Positions 1-5,877 of a stretch of DNA of 5,877 bases are shown one piece after another. The stretch comes from Verrucomicrobiaceae bacterium (GTDB taxonomy: Bacteria; Verrucomicrobiota; Verrucomicrobiae; Verrucomicrobiales; Akkermansiaceae): contig CANBTO010000344.1 of assembly GCA_947372405.1 (NCBI GenBank), positions 1 through 5,877 on the forward strand. The letters run 5' to 3'. Each line of letters begins with the position of its first letter. Positions within the stretch are counted from its first letter, which is position 1. The translations under genes and the position numbers were made by a program. The notes below the pieces were generated by a model. That model was given only the letters and a program-made list of their open reading frames with translations. It had not been told where the DNA came from and ran no database searches.

Positions 1-3000
1 GCCGTCATGCCGTCCAGCGCGGCGGGAATCACGGGATCCACAACGAGGAACGACTTCTCCTGCCGCAGTCCGAGGAAGCACTGCATGATCAGGCGCACGG
101 CGATGCCCGCGCCGCTGGAATAGACGCACCAACCGCCTTCAAGAGCGACCTCGCCGCGTTTCACCTTTTCATAATCCTCATAGGCCTCGTAGCGGTCCGC
201 GAAGGCGGGGTCGGAGCTGGAGTAGTAACAGTTCGCCTGGCGCATGGCCGCGGGAGCCACGAGTTCGCGGATGGCGATCGGGTTGATCTGGCAAAGCGCG
301 TAAAAGAAGCCGTCCGCATTCCCGAAGCGCGCGAGCGCCTCGCAGTAACGCAGGTGGGCGTGGGTGTACATGATGCCGATCTCGCGCCCGAAGTAACTGG
401 CGCTTTCGGCGCGTTGGAAGAATGTCTGCGGGCCGCCATGGTAAGCGATGGGCCGGTCGAAAAGATGCGCTCCGTCCGGACCTGAAAGATGTTCACGGAT
501 CAGCGCGAGATGATGCTCCGCCTGCCGCGGCGTGAACATGTCGTTGATGATCGCGTGGATCATCGGCAGCACGCTGTACGAAAGACCGGTGGAGGTGTCG
601 CGCGGATGGAGCAGGTGGTCGGTCCTACCACCTTCATGGAAATAAACGAGGCCGGCCACGACATCATCCACTACGAGGAGGCGCTGGAACTCGTCGAGGA
701 TGTTGGCGGCCATGGCGTCGTAGGTTGTGGCGCGCTGCTCATCGCCGTGGCGGCGGAAGGCGGCGGCCAGCGCGGTGAAGGTCTGGTGGTTGAGCGTCAC
801 CGTCCACGAACTGCAGAGGCGCTCGCGCATGTCCGGTTTGGCAGGCTGGAGGGAATCGTTCCAATCGCCATGGCCGTATGCGGCGAGGCTGGTGCCGGAG
901 ATGACGCGGCGCAGCATCAGGTCCACCGCGCGTTCGACGTGCTGCCAGATCGTTGCCTTCTCCGCATGGTCGTCTCCATCGGGATGGAAAAACGGCAGCG
1001 TTTCGTCGAGCAGGGCCATGTCACCCGTGGCTGAAAGATACTGGGCAAGGGCGAGCACCGGCCAATAGACGATGTCGCCATGCGAATCACCGGGACGGAT
1101 GTTGCGCTCACGGTCGAAGAACATGAACCACTGCGGCCAGTCGCCATCGGTGTCCTGCTGGCGGAAGACGCGGCACAGCAGGTCGCGGATCGACTCGAAG
1201 CGGCCGAGGGCGAGCAGCAGTTCCACCGGCCCTTGGCATACGTCGCGCGTTCCCCAACCGCCGCCGGAGTATTGTTCCAGTCCGCGCGGCGAGAGGTAAT
1301 GAACCAGCGCGTTGTGGATGAACCAGGGAAAAATTCCGGCCACGCGGCCTGCCGCCGGAGCCAGCGCTCCTTCAACAGGCGCGTCGATCCGCAATCCCGC
1401 GCCGATGGCATTCCAGAAATCCGGCAACTGTGAGACTTGGGTTTCCACCAGGCGGCCTTCGATCGAAAGACCTGCTGTTAGAGACGGCGCGGTCACCACG
1501 CAGAGGAAGGGCTGATTGCGTGAAAAGCCGTCCTCGAAAAGCATTTCGTCGTCTCCAACGAGTTCAAGCACGGTCCCGGCAGATGGCGTGACAAGGAATC
1601 CGCCTTCAGGAAAACGCCGGCCCACGTCGCTGTCCGGAATGGCGCTGACAAACACCCCGTTTCCGAGGTCCTGATGGCGGAGCGGCACCGAGCCGCTGCC
1701 GTCGTCACCGTTCAGCGCGACGTGGTGCGAGATCAGGAATCTTGTGGGAGGGCCGTCCAGCACGTTGATGGACAAACCGAGCGCGTGCCGGTCATCCGGC
1801 GCGGTGGAAACCACTTCCAACAAACCGCCGTGGTGCTTGTAGATCCAGCGGCAGGAATCCGGTGCCATCTCGAAGGCCGATGGCAGGCCCAGCAGGTGCC
1901 AGTGGCCTTCGACCTCGACGAAAACCCGCTGTCCGTGGCTGCGGAACAGCCCGAGGTAGGTGTGGCAGGTGGAAAGGAAGCGGTTGATGCTGACGTGGCC
2001 CTGCGTGACCATCGAGTGGAAGACGCCTGCCATCCAGGCGGTGGATGTCAGGGCGGACTCATCCGGCACCAGCGATCCCCCGGTGCGCAGCAGGTGCCCG
2101 TGGGGGCGCAGCACCGCCAGCTCCTTGGGCCTTAGGACCACGTGCTTGCGGTCACCGCAGAAAAACGAGAGCACGCGCCCGCCATCACGTTCAACATGGC
2201 ACGGCTCACCTCCGAAAACCGCGGCGATTTCCACATCCACGAGGTCCACGGCATCCAGCAGCGGCGCGCTGGTGAAAAGGCTCGCAGCTGGAAGCGAGCC
2301 GATGGACATGGACGGCGCTTGAGGCGCGGCGGCCTCCGGCAGCGCCAGTGCCAGATCAATGAAACGCACGTCCTCTGCGGATGTGGCAGACGGTTTATCC
2401 GCCTCATACCAGGCGAAGAAACCGCGCCGCATCACGGCTCCCGGCTCAAGCACGAAGGGCTCGTCCTGAACACACGCCATCGAGTGTTCGTGCTGCAGGC
2501 GCCTGCCCGGCAATCCGGTTGTTAGAGCCATCGGACTTCCTCCGGCACGCGTGGCGAGTCCGTGGAACTGGAGCGCGTCCGTGGCATGGGAAACACCACG
2601 GGCAAGGGAGCCGGTGACGATCCACGGGCAGCGCCCCCCCATCGACTGGTTCTGCCGCGACGCGACCGCGGTGCCATGCAGCTCGTGTGCGAGCGGCGTG
2701 TGGTCCACGTATTGGCTCACGTAATATTCGTTTAGCCGGATGGCTCCGTAGTGGGCGAGCGCGATGTCCTGGGTGAGGATGAGGTCGCAGGTGGCGGCCT
2801 CGCTGCCTGTGTTCTCGATCTCGACGTGCCAGAACCAAGCGGGCGCGGTTTCGGAAAGGACAAGACTCACCCGGCAAACGAGACCCGACCAGTCACCGCA
2901 GGCCGTCATGCCGCACCCCCCGGCCTCGAACGAGGGCAACCCACCAGGACCTAACAGAGGGATCGTTTCCACCACGGGTCCGAGGCGGCGCAGGTAGAGG

Positions 3001-3164
3001 TTCGTCGGTCCGCCCTCCACCTCGTTTCCGAGGAACAGGTTGATCATGATGTCTCCGTGGTCGATGCGGCGGATCGAACCGTTCGAGTTGATCTCGAAGG
3101 AGAGGCCCGACGGGCTTGCGATGCGGAGCGGGAAAACGGCGGCGGACGAGGTTGGCGTTTTCAT
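1..3164 (-). CDS. GH94 glycoside phosphorylase, 1,2-beta-oligoglucan phosphorylase-like; 3' end cut by window edge
   Basis: The frame is open without a stop from the ATG at 3164-3162 to the left edge (1054 full codons). The likely role is reversible phosphorolysis of a beta-glucoside to alpha-glucose 1-phosphate in the cytoplasm; no signal peptide is visible. Residues 1-580 are mostly beta-type and begin with NGSIRRIDHGDIMINLFLGN (28-47), a region like the SOGP N-terminus. The helical catalytic barrel follows. It has GGGWGTRD (634-641), DTDGDWPQWF (671-680), HGDIVYWP (695-702) and the family hallmark GDWND (766-770, bases 855-869), whose Asp770 is the candidate general acid. ANCYYSSSDPAF (977-988) and GGWCVYSSGAG (1010-1020) lie near the end; YSSGAG occupies the place of the phosphate-contacting TGSAG of cellobiose phosphorylases. 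A length above 1054 residues and the DPAFADRYEAY/YSSGAG C-terminus favour SOGP over cellobiose or chitobiose phosphorylases (about 800 residues). The next in-frame stop upstream of the start is near 3255, and no other good start codon lies between. No Shine-Dalgarno is seen. GH94 membership is firm; the substrate is inferred. Confidence 0.9.
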   Translation of the reverse strand, partial: MKTPTSSAAVFPLRIASPSGLSFEINSNGSIRRIDHGDIMINLFLGNEVEGGPTNLYLRRLGPVVETIPLLGPGGLPSFEAGGCGMTACGDWSGLVCRVSLVLSETAPAWFWHVEIENTGSEAATCDLILTQDIALAHYGAIRLNEYYVSQYVDHTPLAHELHGTAVASRQNQSMGGRCPWIVTGSLARGVSHATDALQFHGLATRAGGSPMALTTGLPGRRLQHEHSMACVQDEPFVLEPGAVMRRGFFAWYEADKPSATSAEDVRFIDLALALPEAAAPQAPSMSIGSLPAASLFTSAPLLDAVDLVDVEIAAVFGGEPCHVERDGGRVLSFFCGDRKHVVLRPKELAVLRPHGHLLRTGGSLVPDESALTSTAWMAGVFHSMVTQGHVSINRFLSTCHTYLGLFRSHGQRVFVEVEGHWHLLGLPSAFEMAPDSCRWIYKHHGGLLEVVSTAPDDRHALGLSINVLDGPPTRFLISHHVALNGDDGSGSVPLRHQDLGNGVFVSAIPDSDVGRRFPEGGFLVTPSAGTVLELVGDDEMLFEDGFSRNQPFLCVVTAPSLTAGLSIEGRLVETQVSQLPDFWNAIGAGLRIDAPVEGALAPAAGRVAGIFPWFIHNALVHYLSPRGLEQYSGGGWGTRDVCQGPVELLLALGRFESIRDLLCRVFRQQDTDGDWPQWFMFFDRERNIRPGDSHGDIVYWPVLALAQYLSATGDMALLDETLPFFHPDGDDHAEKATIWQHVERAVDLMLRRVISGTSLAAYGHGDWNDSLQPAKPDMRERLCSSWTVTLNHQTFTALAAAFRRHGDEQRATTYDAMAANILDEFQRLLVVDDVVAGLVYFHEGGRTDHLLHPRDTSTGLSYSVLPMIHAIINDMFTPRQAEHHLALIREHLSGPDGAHLFDRPIAYHGGPQTFFQRAESASYFGREIGIMYTHAHLRYCEALARFGNADGFFYALCQINPIAIRELVAPAAMRQANCYYSSSDPAFADRYEAYEDYEKVKRGEVALEGGWCVYSSGAGIAVRLIMQCFLGLRQEKSFLVVDPVIPAALDGMT

Positions 3165-3351
3165 GATGGTAAATCGTCTGTTTGGAATACAGGCACCTGC
3201 AGCAGACTGAAGTGTGCAACGCAGTTCAACGGACTGATTTTCGCTTCTTTTTCAGAATACTCAGTGGCGCGCAGTGTTCCTTCCCCGAACCGCTTTTGTG
3301 GCTCAGGTCACGGTTTTCTGTGGGGGTTTTCGGCGGCGCGGAGGCCGGGTT
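3165..3351. other. Intergenic gap between the transporter and phosphorylase genes
   Basis: This 187-bp gap separates two genes read in the same direction (minus). On the minus strand I see no stable GC stem followed by a T-run, so no intrinsic terminator is supported after the transporter. Upstream of the phosphorylase the only AT-rich promoter-like element is TGTATT (minus strand, bases 3186-3191), without a good -35 partner at 17 bases. CAGGCACCTG (3190-3199) is a short interrupted dyad that overlaps it and is too weak to call an operator. Base composition is less GC-rich than the flanking genes, as expected for non-coding DNA. Whether the two genes share a transcript cannot be decided from sequence alone. 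Confidence 0.6.
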
Positions 3352-5079
3352 TTAGCAACTTAGATCGCGCAGGTCGCCCTGAGCGTCGGTAACGGCCTCG
3401 TGGCGGATCTCCCATTGGCCGTCAGCCTTGATTTCGAGGCAGGAGTCGTAATGGAGACGCGCCTCGCCGTTTTTGGAGAGAATGACCACGCCGATGCCCT
3501 GCGCGCTGAGCATGTCGAGGATGGTCGAGATCTGGGATTTCGGCAGCGAGCTGCCGGGGCGGTCCAGGAAGACGAACGCTGGCTTTGCGAGGAAAATGCG
3601 GGCGATGGAGAGCATGTGCTGCTCGCCGATGGAAAAGACATCGTCCCAATCCTTTTCCGCGCCGAGTCCACCTGCGCGCTGGACCGCCTCGTCAAGGCCG
3701 AGCTTGCGGAGAACCACATTGATTTCGGGATCCTTGGTCACGCACTCCATGCCGGTGCGCAAAAGCACGTCGCGAAGAGTGCCGGGAGGCAGGTAGGGCC
3801 GCTCAGGGAGGAAAAGGATGTCCTCCAGCCCCGGACGGATGATCTTGCCGCCGCCACAATCCCAGACGCCGGCGGTGGCGCGGAAGAGTGCGACTTTGGG
3901 CGCGTCGTCCGCACCGGTGAAAAGCCAGCGGGTGCCGCGCTGGATCTCGAGATTGAGGTCCGAGACCAGCATCCGGGAATCATCAGCGGCCTGCAGGGTG
4001 ACGTTTTCGTAAACCACGCGCTCCGGGCTTTCCTCCATCTGGATCGTGCAGGGAGTGGTCTGATGCGCCTTTTCGATCGCCTCGTTGAGAAGGTGCAGCC
4101 GCGCGGTGACGGCGGTGAAGGCGGAGATCGACTGGAACTGGGTCACGATCAGGGAGAAGGCTCCCAACAGGGTGGCGAATGCCATGGTGGACTGGGTGAT
4201 TACGCCGAAATCCATCTCTCCATGGATGAATTTCGGGGCGATGATCAGCGCGGGGATGATCTGGATGAAGTAGTTGTAGCCGTTGGTGAAGAAACCGAGG
4301 TTGCGGTTGATGCGGATGAGCCGCCGGAAGTTGATGGTCAGGGCGTCAAGACGGGTTTTCAGGCGCACCTTGAAACGTCCCTCGCGATGGGCCAGCGCGA
4401 TGGACTCGGAGTTTTCCCGCACGTGGATCAGGTCGGCGCGGAAGTTCGCCTCCATGTCGAGCTGGTTGTAGTTCAGGCGGATCAGCGGCTTTCCTAACAG
4501 AATCGTCATGGCCGATCCGCAGATGGCGTAGGTCACCGCCACGGCAAAAAGGAAAGGACTGATGCTCCACAGGACACCGGAGAACGAGATCGCGGTCAGG
4601 GTGCCGTTGATGATCAGCAGGACGAAGGAAAGGGTGGTGGTGGTGAAGGCCCGGACGTCCTCGGTGATGCGCTGGTCTGGATTGGCCACGCCGGTGGCGG
4701 AATCCAACCGGTAATATGTGCGCTCGCTGAGATAGGCCTCGGTAAGCCGCCAGGTGAGCTGTTCGCGCCAAAGAATGCCGAGTCGCTCCTCGGTGAAGCG
4801 GTAGAGCACCAGCACCACCGTTGAGGCGATGAACACCAGCGCATACAGCAGCCCTTGTTTCTCGAAGACCGAAAGTTTCTTCTTCTCGATCGCGGACATG
4901 AAATTCCTGCCAACGTAGCTGTTGAGGACGTTCAGCCCGTTGATTGCGATCATCATGACCACCAGCGTCGCGGCGAACATCAAGGCCTTGGGGCCTTGCT
5001 CCGACTTCACGAGCATCCGGATGACGCCACGGAAACGCTTCCAGGTGAGACGAATGAGCTGTTTTTGTTCCGCGAACAT
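3352..5079 (-). CDS. SbmA/YddA-type ABC half-transporter (fused membrane domain and ATP-binding domain) with a degenerate ATPase site
   Basis: This is a complete 575-residue inner-membrane protein with the N-terminal membrane domain and C-terminal nucleotide-binding domain (NBD) order of the ABC_membrane_2 family (SbmA, YddA, peroxisomal ABCD). Likely membrane segments lie at about 33-55, 76-94, 148-170, 173-196, 264-284 and 296-318. NPDQRITEDVRAF (133-145) is a hallmark of the family, and ENSESIALAHREG (222-234) fits its EAA-like cytoplasmic loop. The NBD (about 353-560) keeps its fold landmarks: LPERPYLPPGTLRD (424-437), signature FSIGEQ (482-487) and VFLD (503-506). Catalytic positions are changed: Walker A reads GADDAPKV (389-396), the Q-loop Gln is Glu426, the Walker B Glu is Arg507, the D-loop Asp is Pro513 and the H-loop His is Lys536. 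The frame is intact and codon use is normal, so this is not simple decay. The start at 5079 gives the family's usual N-terminus, although CCTCCT, the reverse of a Shine-Dalgarno, precedes it. Substrate is unknown. Family members move peptides, cobalamin or lipids; family placement is confident, activity is not. Confidence 0.93.
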   Translation of the reverse strand: MFAEQKQLIRLTWKRFRGVIRMLVKSEQGPKALMFAATLVVMMIAINGLNVLNSYVGRNFMSAIEKKKLSVFEKQGLLYALVFIASTVVLVLYRFTEERLGILWREQLTWRLTEAYLSERTYYRLDSATGVANPDQRITEDVRAFTTTTLSFVLLIINGTLTAISFSGVLWSISPFLFAVAVTYAICGSAMTILLGKPLIRLNYNQLDMEANFRADLIHVRENSESIALAHREGRFKVRLKTRLDALTINFRRLIRINRNLGFFTNGYNYFIQIIPALIIAPKFIHGEMDFGVITQSTMAFATLLGAFSLIVTQFQSISAFTAVTARLHLLNEAIEKAHQTTPCTIQMEESPERVVYENVTLQAADDSRMLVSDLNLEIQRGTRWLFTGADDAPKVALFRATAGVWDCGGGKIIRPGLEDILFLPERPYLPPGTLRDVLLRTGMECVTKDPEINVVLRKLGLDEAVQRAGGLGAEKDWDDVFSIGEQHMLSIARIFLAKPAFVFLDRPGSSLPKSQISTILDMLSAQGIGVVILSKNGEARLHYDSCLEIKADGQWEIRHEAVTDAQGDLRDLSC

Positions 5080-5276
5080 GCTAGGAGGCCAAGAGGTCGC
5101 TCACTCGCGCGATGATACGGAAAAGTTAACGATCTCTTGCGGCGGGAATGACAAAAAATGCCAGCAAAGGCAAAGACAATCGGAAACGAACGGGAAAAAC
5201 CTTGCCGCCGTTGCCGAACGGGTTCCCGGGGTGATTGGGGATTGAACACGCGGCATGGTTTGGCTAGCGTCAAACC
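5080..5276. other. Divergent intergenic region between the transporter and the ankyrin lipoprotein
   Basis: This 197-bp region must hold the promoters for both outward-facing genes. For the minus-strand transporter, TATCAT (minus strand, bases 5112-5117) is a possible -10 about 33 bases upstream of the start, but I find no fitting -35, so this is weak. For the plus-strand lipoprotein a better candidate promoter is listed separately. CCGTT-GCCG-AACGG (5208-5221) is a small 5-bp inverted repeat of unknown meaning. AGGAGG occurs on the plus strand at 5083-5088, but no start codon sits at a usable distance downstream. No RNA gene or mobile-element end is visible. Confidence 0.6.
5242..5270 (+). 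promoter_or_regulatory. Candidate promoter of the ankyrin lipoprotein gene, possibly giving a leaderless transcript
   Basis: TTGAAC (5242-5247) is followed after 17 bases by TAGCGT (5265-5270), which fits a TAnnnT-type -10. The ATG starts six bases after the -10, so transcription would begin at or next to the start codon. This agrees with the lack of a Shine-Dalgarno. The -10 lies in the centre of the inverted repeat described separately. The hexamers are visible; promoter function and the leaderless state are inferred. Confidence 0.4.
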
Positions 5277-5280
5277 ATGC
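5253..5280. repeat. Perfect 10-bp inverted repeat with 8-base spacer over the lipoprotein start codon
   Basis: The left arm GCATGGTTTG (5253-5262) is the exact reverse complement of the right arm CAAACCATGC (5271-5280). The spacer is GCTAGCGT; as RNA it could add a G-U and a C-G pair, giving a 12-pair stem with a UAGC tetraloop. The right arm contains the ATG at 5277-5279, and the spacer contains the candidate -10 and an in-frame TAG (5265-5267). There is no T-run, so it is not an intrinsic terminator. It could be an operator in DNA, or a start-codon-masking hairpin in a longer transcript. Confidence 0.85.
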
Positions 5281-5877
5281 GCGGACTTCGAAGGATCTGT
5301 TGGGGTGGGATGCTGACGACCATCGCAACGCTCTCCTCCTGCCGCAAACCCGTAGAGGCGGTGAAGTCGGACCTCGGCGAGGCAGGCTACCAGTTGACGG
5401 CGAAGGATTGGTTCCGCGCCAGCCGTAGCGACGATGTCTCCGCCTTGAAAAGATTCCTCGCGTCCGGATTCTCCGCAGACACCCGGGACGAGACGGGGGA
5501 TTCCGCGCTGCATGCCGCAGCCAACGTCGGCGCGAAAAATGCCGCGGATTTCCTGCTCAATCACAAGGTGCCCGTGGACGTGAAGGGAGGACTGGACCGT
5601 ACTCCGCTGATGTCCGCCGTGCTAGGAAACCAGACGGTCATGGAACGCTGGCTGATCCGCCAGGGAGCCGACCCGCGCGCAAAGGACAAGGAGGGCTTCA
5701 CCCCGCTGATGCTGGCCGTGCGCGAGGGAAAATCCGCCGCCATTCCGGAGCTTGCCCCCTCCAACCGGGAAAATCTGGACGAGGCGATCCTGCTGGCATC
5801 GCTGCTTGGGCGGACGGAAGTGATCGACTCCCTCACCAAATACGGAGCCTCCGTTTACGCCCGCATGGATGATGGAC
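5277..5877 (+). CDS. Ankyrin-repeat lipoprotein, 3' end cut by window edge
   Basis: The frame is open for 200 codons to the right edge without a stop. The N-terminus is a lipoprotein signal: basic MRGLRR, a hydrophobic stretch to about residue 19, and lipobox LSSC with Cys22 as the predicted lipidated residue. The mature protein is thus anchored to a membrane, most likely facing the periplasm. After a short linker come ankyrin units: a capping unit at about 41-72 (WFRASRSDDVSALKRFLASG), repeats at 73-105 (GDSALHAAA), 106-138 (DRTPLMSAV...GADPRAKD) and 139-162 (GFTPLMLAV), then a diverged unit at about 166-196 (ILLASLLGRTEVIDSLTKYG). More repeats probably follow. Ankyrin units bind other proteins; no enzyme domain is seen, and the partner is unknown. 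An in-frame TAG at 5265-5267 bars any upstream start, and the alternative Met12 would remove the basic n-region, so 5277 is preferred. The gene diverges from the transporter and need not share its function. Confidence 0.9.
   Translation, partial: MRGLRRICWGGMLTTIATLSSCRKPVEAVKSDLGEAGYQLTAKDWFRASRSDDVSALKRFLASGFSADTRDETGDSALHAAANVGAKNAADFLLNHKVPVDVKGGLDRTPLMSAVLGNQTVMERWLIRQGADPRAKDKEGFTPLMLAVREGKSAAIPELAPSNRENLDEAILLASLLGRTEVIDSLTKYGASVYARMDDG

Noticed and set aside
489..2525. Several plus-strand open frames of 110-180 codons opposite the phosphorylase gene (for example 489-1034, 1674-2135, 2142-2525)
   Set aside because: The minus-strand GH94 frame runs unbroken through all of them with recognisable motifs; these are antisense shadows.
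2634..2640. Run of seven C (seven G on the coding strand) inside the phosphorylase gene, plus a run of six near 2919-2924, as possible phase-variation tracts
   Set aside because: The runs are short for slippage control, encode ordinary Gly codons, and leave the frame intact here; nothing else suggests phase variation.
3176..3207. GTCTG and CAGAC arms around CAGGCACCTG upstream of the phosphorylase start, as a possible operator or hairpin
   Set aside because: The outer arms are only 5 bp with a 22-base gap, the inner dyad is 4 bp per arm, and the two are off-centre; this is within chance expectation.
3296..3351. Possible intrinsic terminator after the transporter gene (AACCG and CGGTT arms on the minus strand)
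   Set aside because: The stem is only 5 bp with a loop of about 18 bases and no T-run follows, so it does not meet the pattern of an intrinsic terminator.
3400..4497. A 365-codon open frame on the plus strand opposite the transporter gene
   Set aside because: It lies wholly antisense to a gene with clear family motifs. Its product has no recognisable domain and is rich in Asp, Glu, Gly, Arg and Val, as expected for a mirror frame of GC-rich coding DNA.
5007..5564. A 185-codon minus-strand open frame spanning the intergenic region and overlapping both the transporter start and the lipoprotein gene
   Set aside because: It overlaps the lipoprotein signal peptide and first ankyrin units on the opposite strand and the transporter N-terminus in another frame. 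Its product shows no domain, so it is a chance frame.
1..5877. Search for CRISPR repeats, tRNA or rRNA genes, insertion-sequence ends and transposase or integrase genes
   Set aside because: No regularly spaced repeats, tRNA-like cloverleaf, rRNA sequence, transposase motif or flanking target-site duplication was seen; nearly all the sequence is covered by the three genes.

Overview
The window looks like GC-rich bacterial chromosome carrying three protein genes. Two lie on the minus strand and one, on the plus strand, diverges from them. None of the three starts has a convincing Shine-Dalgarno sequence. The mix is a long GH94-type sugar phosphorylase, an SbmA/YddA-type ABC half-transporter and an ankyrin-repeat lipoprotein. 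I would guess Verrucomicrobiota (Luteolibacter or a relative), but this is inference from style and gene content; no marker gene is present to prove it.

Layout. Positions 1-3164 (minus) hold most of a very long glycoside phosphorylase. It is open for 1054 codons and runs off the left edge before its stop. Its motifs place it in GH94, and the overall build fits the 1,2-beta-oligoglucan phosphorylase (SOGP) branch better than cellobiose phosphorylase. A 187-bp gap (3165-3351) with no clear terminator or strong promoter separates it from the upstream gene. Positions 3352-5079 (minus) encode a complete 575-residue ABC half-transporter with fused membrane and nucleotide-binding domains. Positions 5080-5276 are a divergent intergenic region. 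From 5277 to the right edge (plus) is the 5' part of an ankyrin-repeat lipoprotein.

The most notable point is the ABC protein. Its membrane domain is well kept, and the nucleotide-binding domain keeps its framework and signature motif. However, the Walker A motif, Q-loop glutamine, catalytic glutamate, D-loop aspartate and H-loop histidine are all substituted in an otherwise intact reading frame. It is probably not a self-sufficient ATPase. It may be the inactive half of a heterodimer, or a transporter that no longer uses ATP, as is known for SbmA/BacA.

The second notable point is a 10-bp perfect inverted repeat with an 8-base spacer, whose right arm contains the start codon of the lipoprotein gene. 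The same stretch reads as a promoter (TTGAAC, 17 bases, TAGCGT) whose predicted transcription start falls at the ATG. The dyad may therefore be an operator over a leaderless promoter or, if transcription starts further upstream, a hairpin hiding the start codon.

The transporter and phosphorylase could work together, by moving a beta-glucan across the inner membrane and phosphorolysing it in the cytoplasm, but the only support is adjacency on one strand. The lipoprotein is divergent and has no evident link to them.
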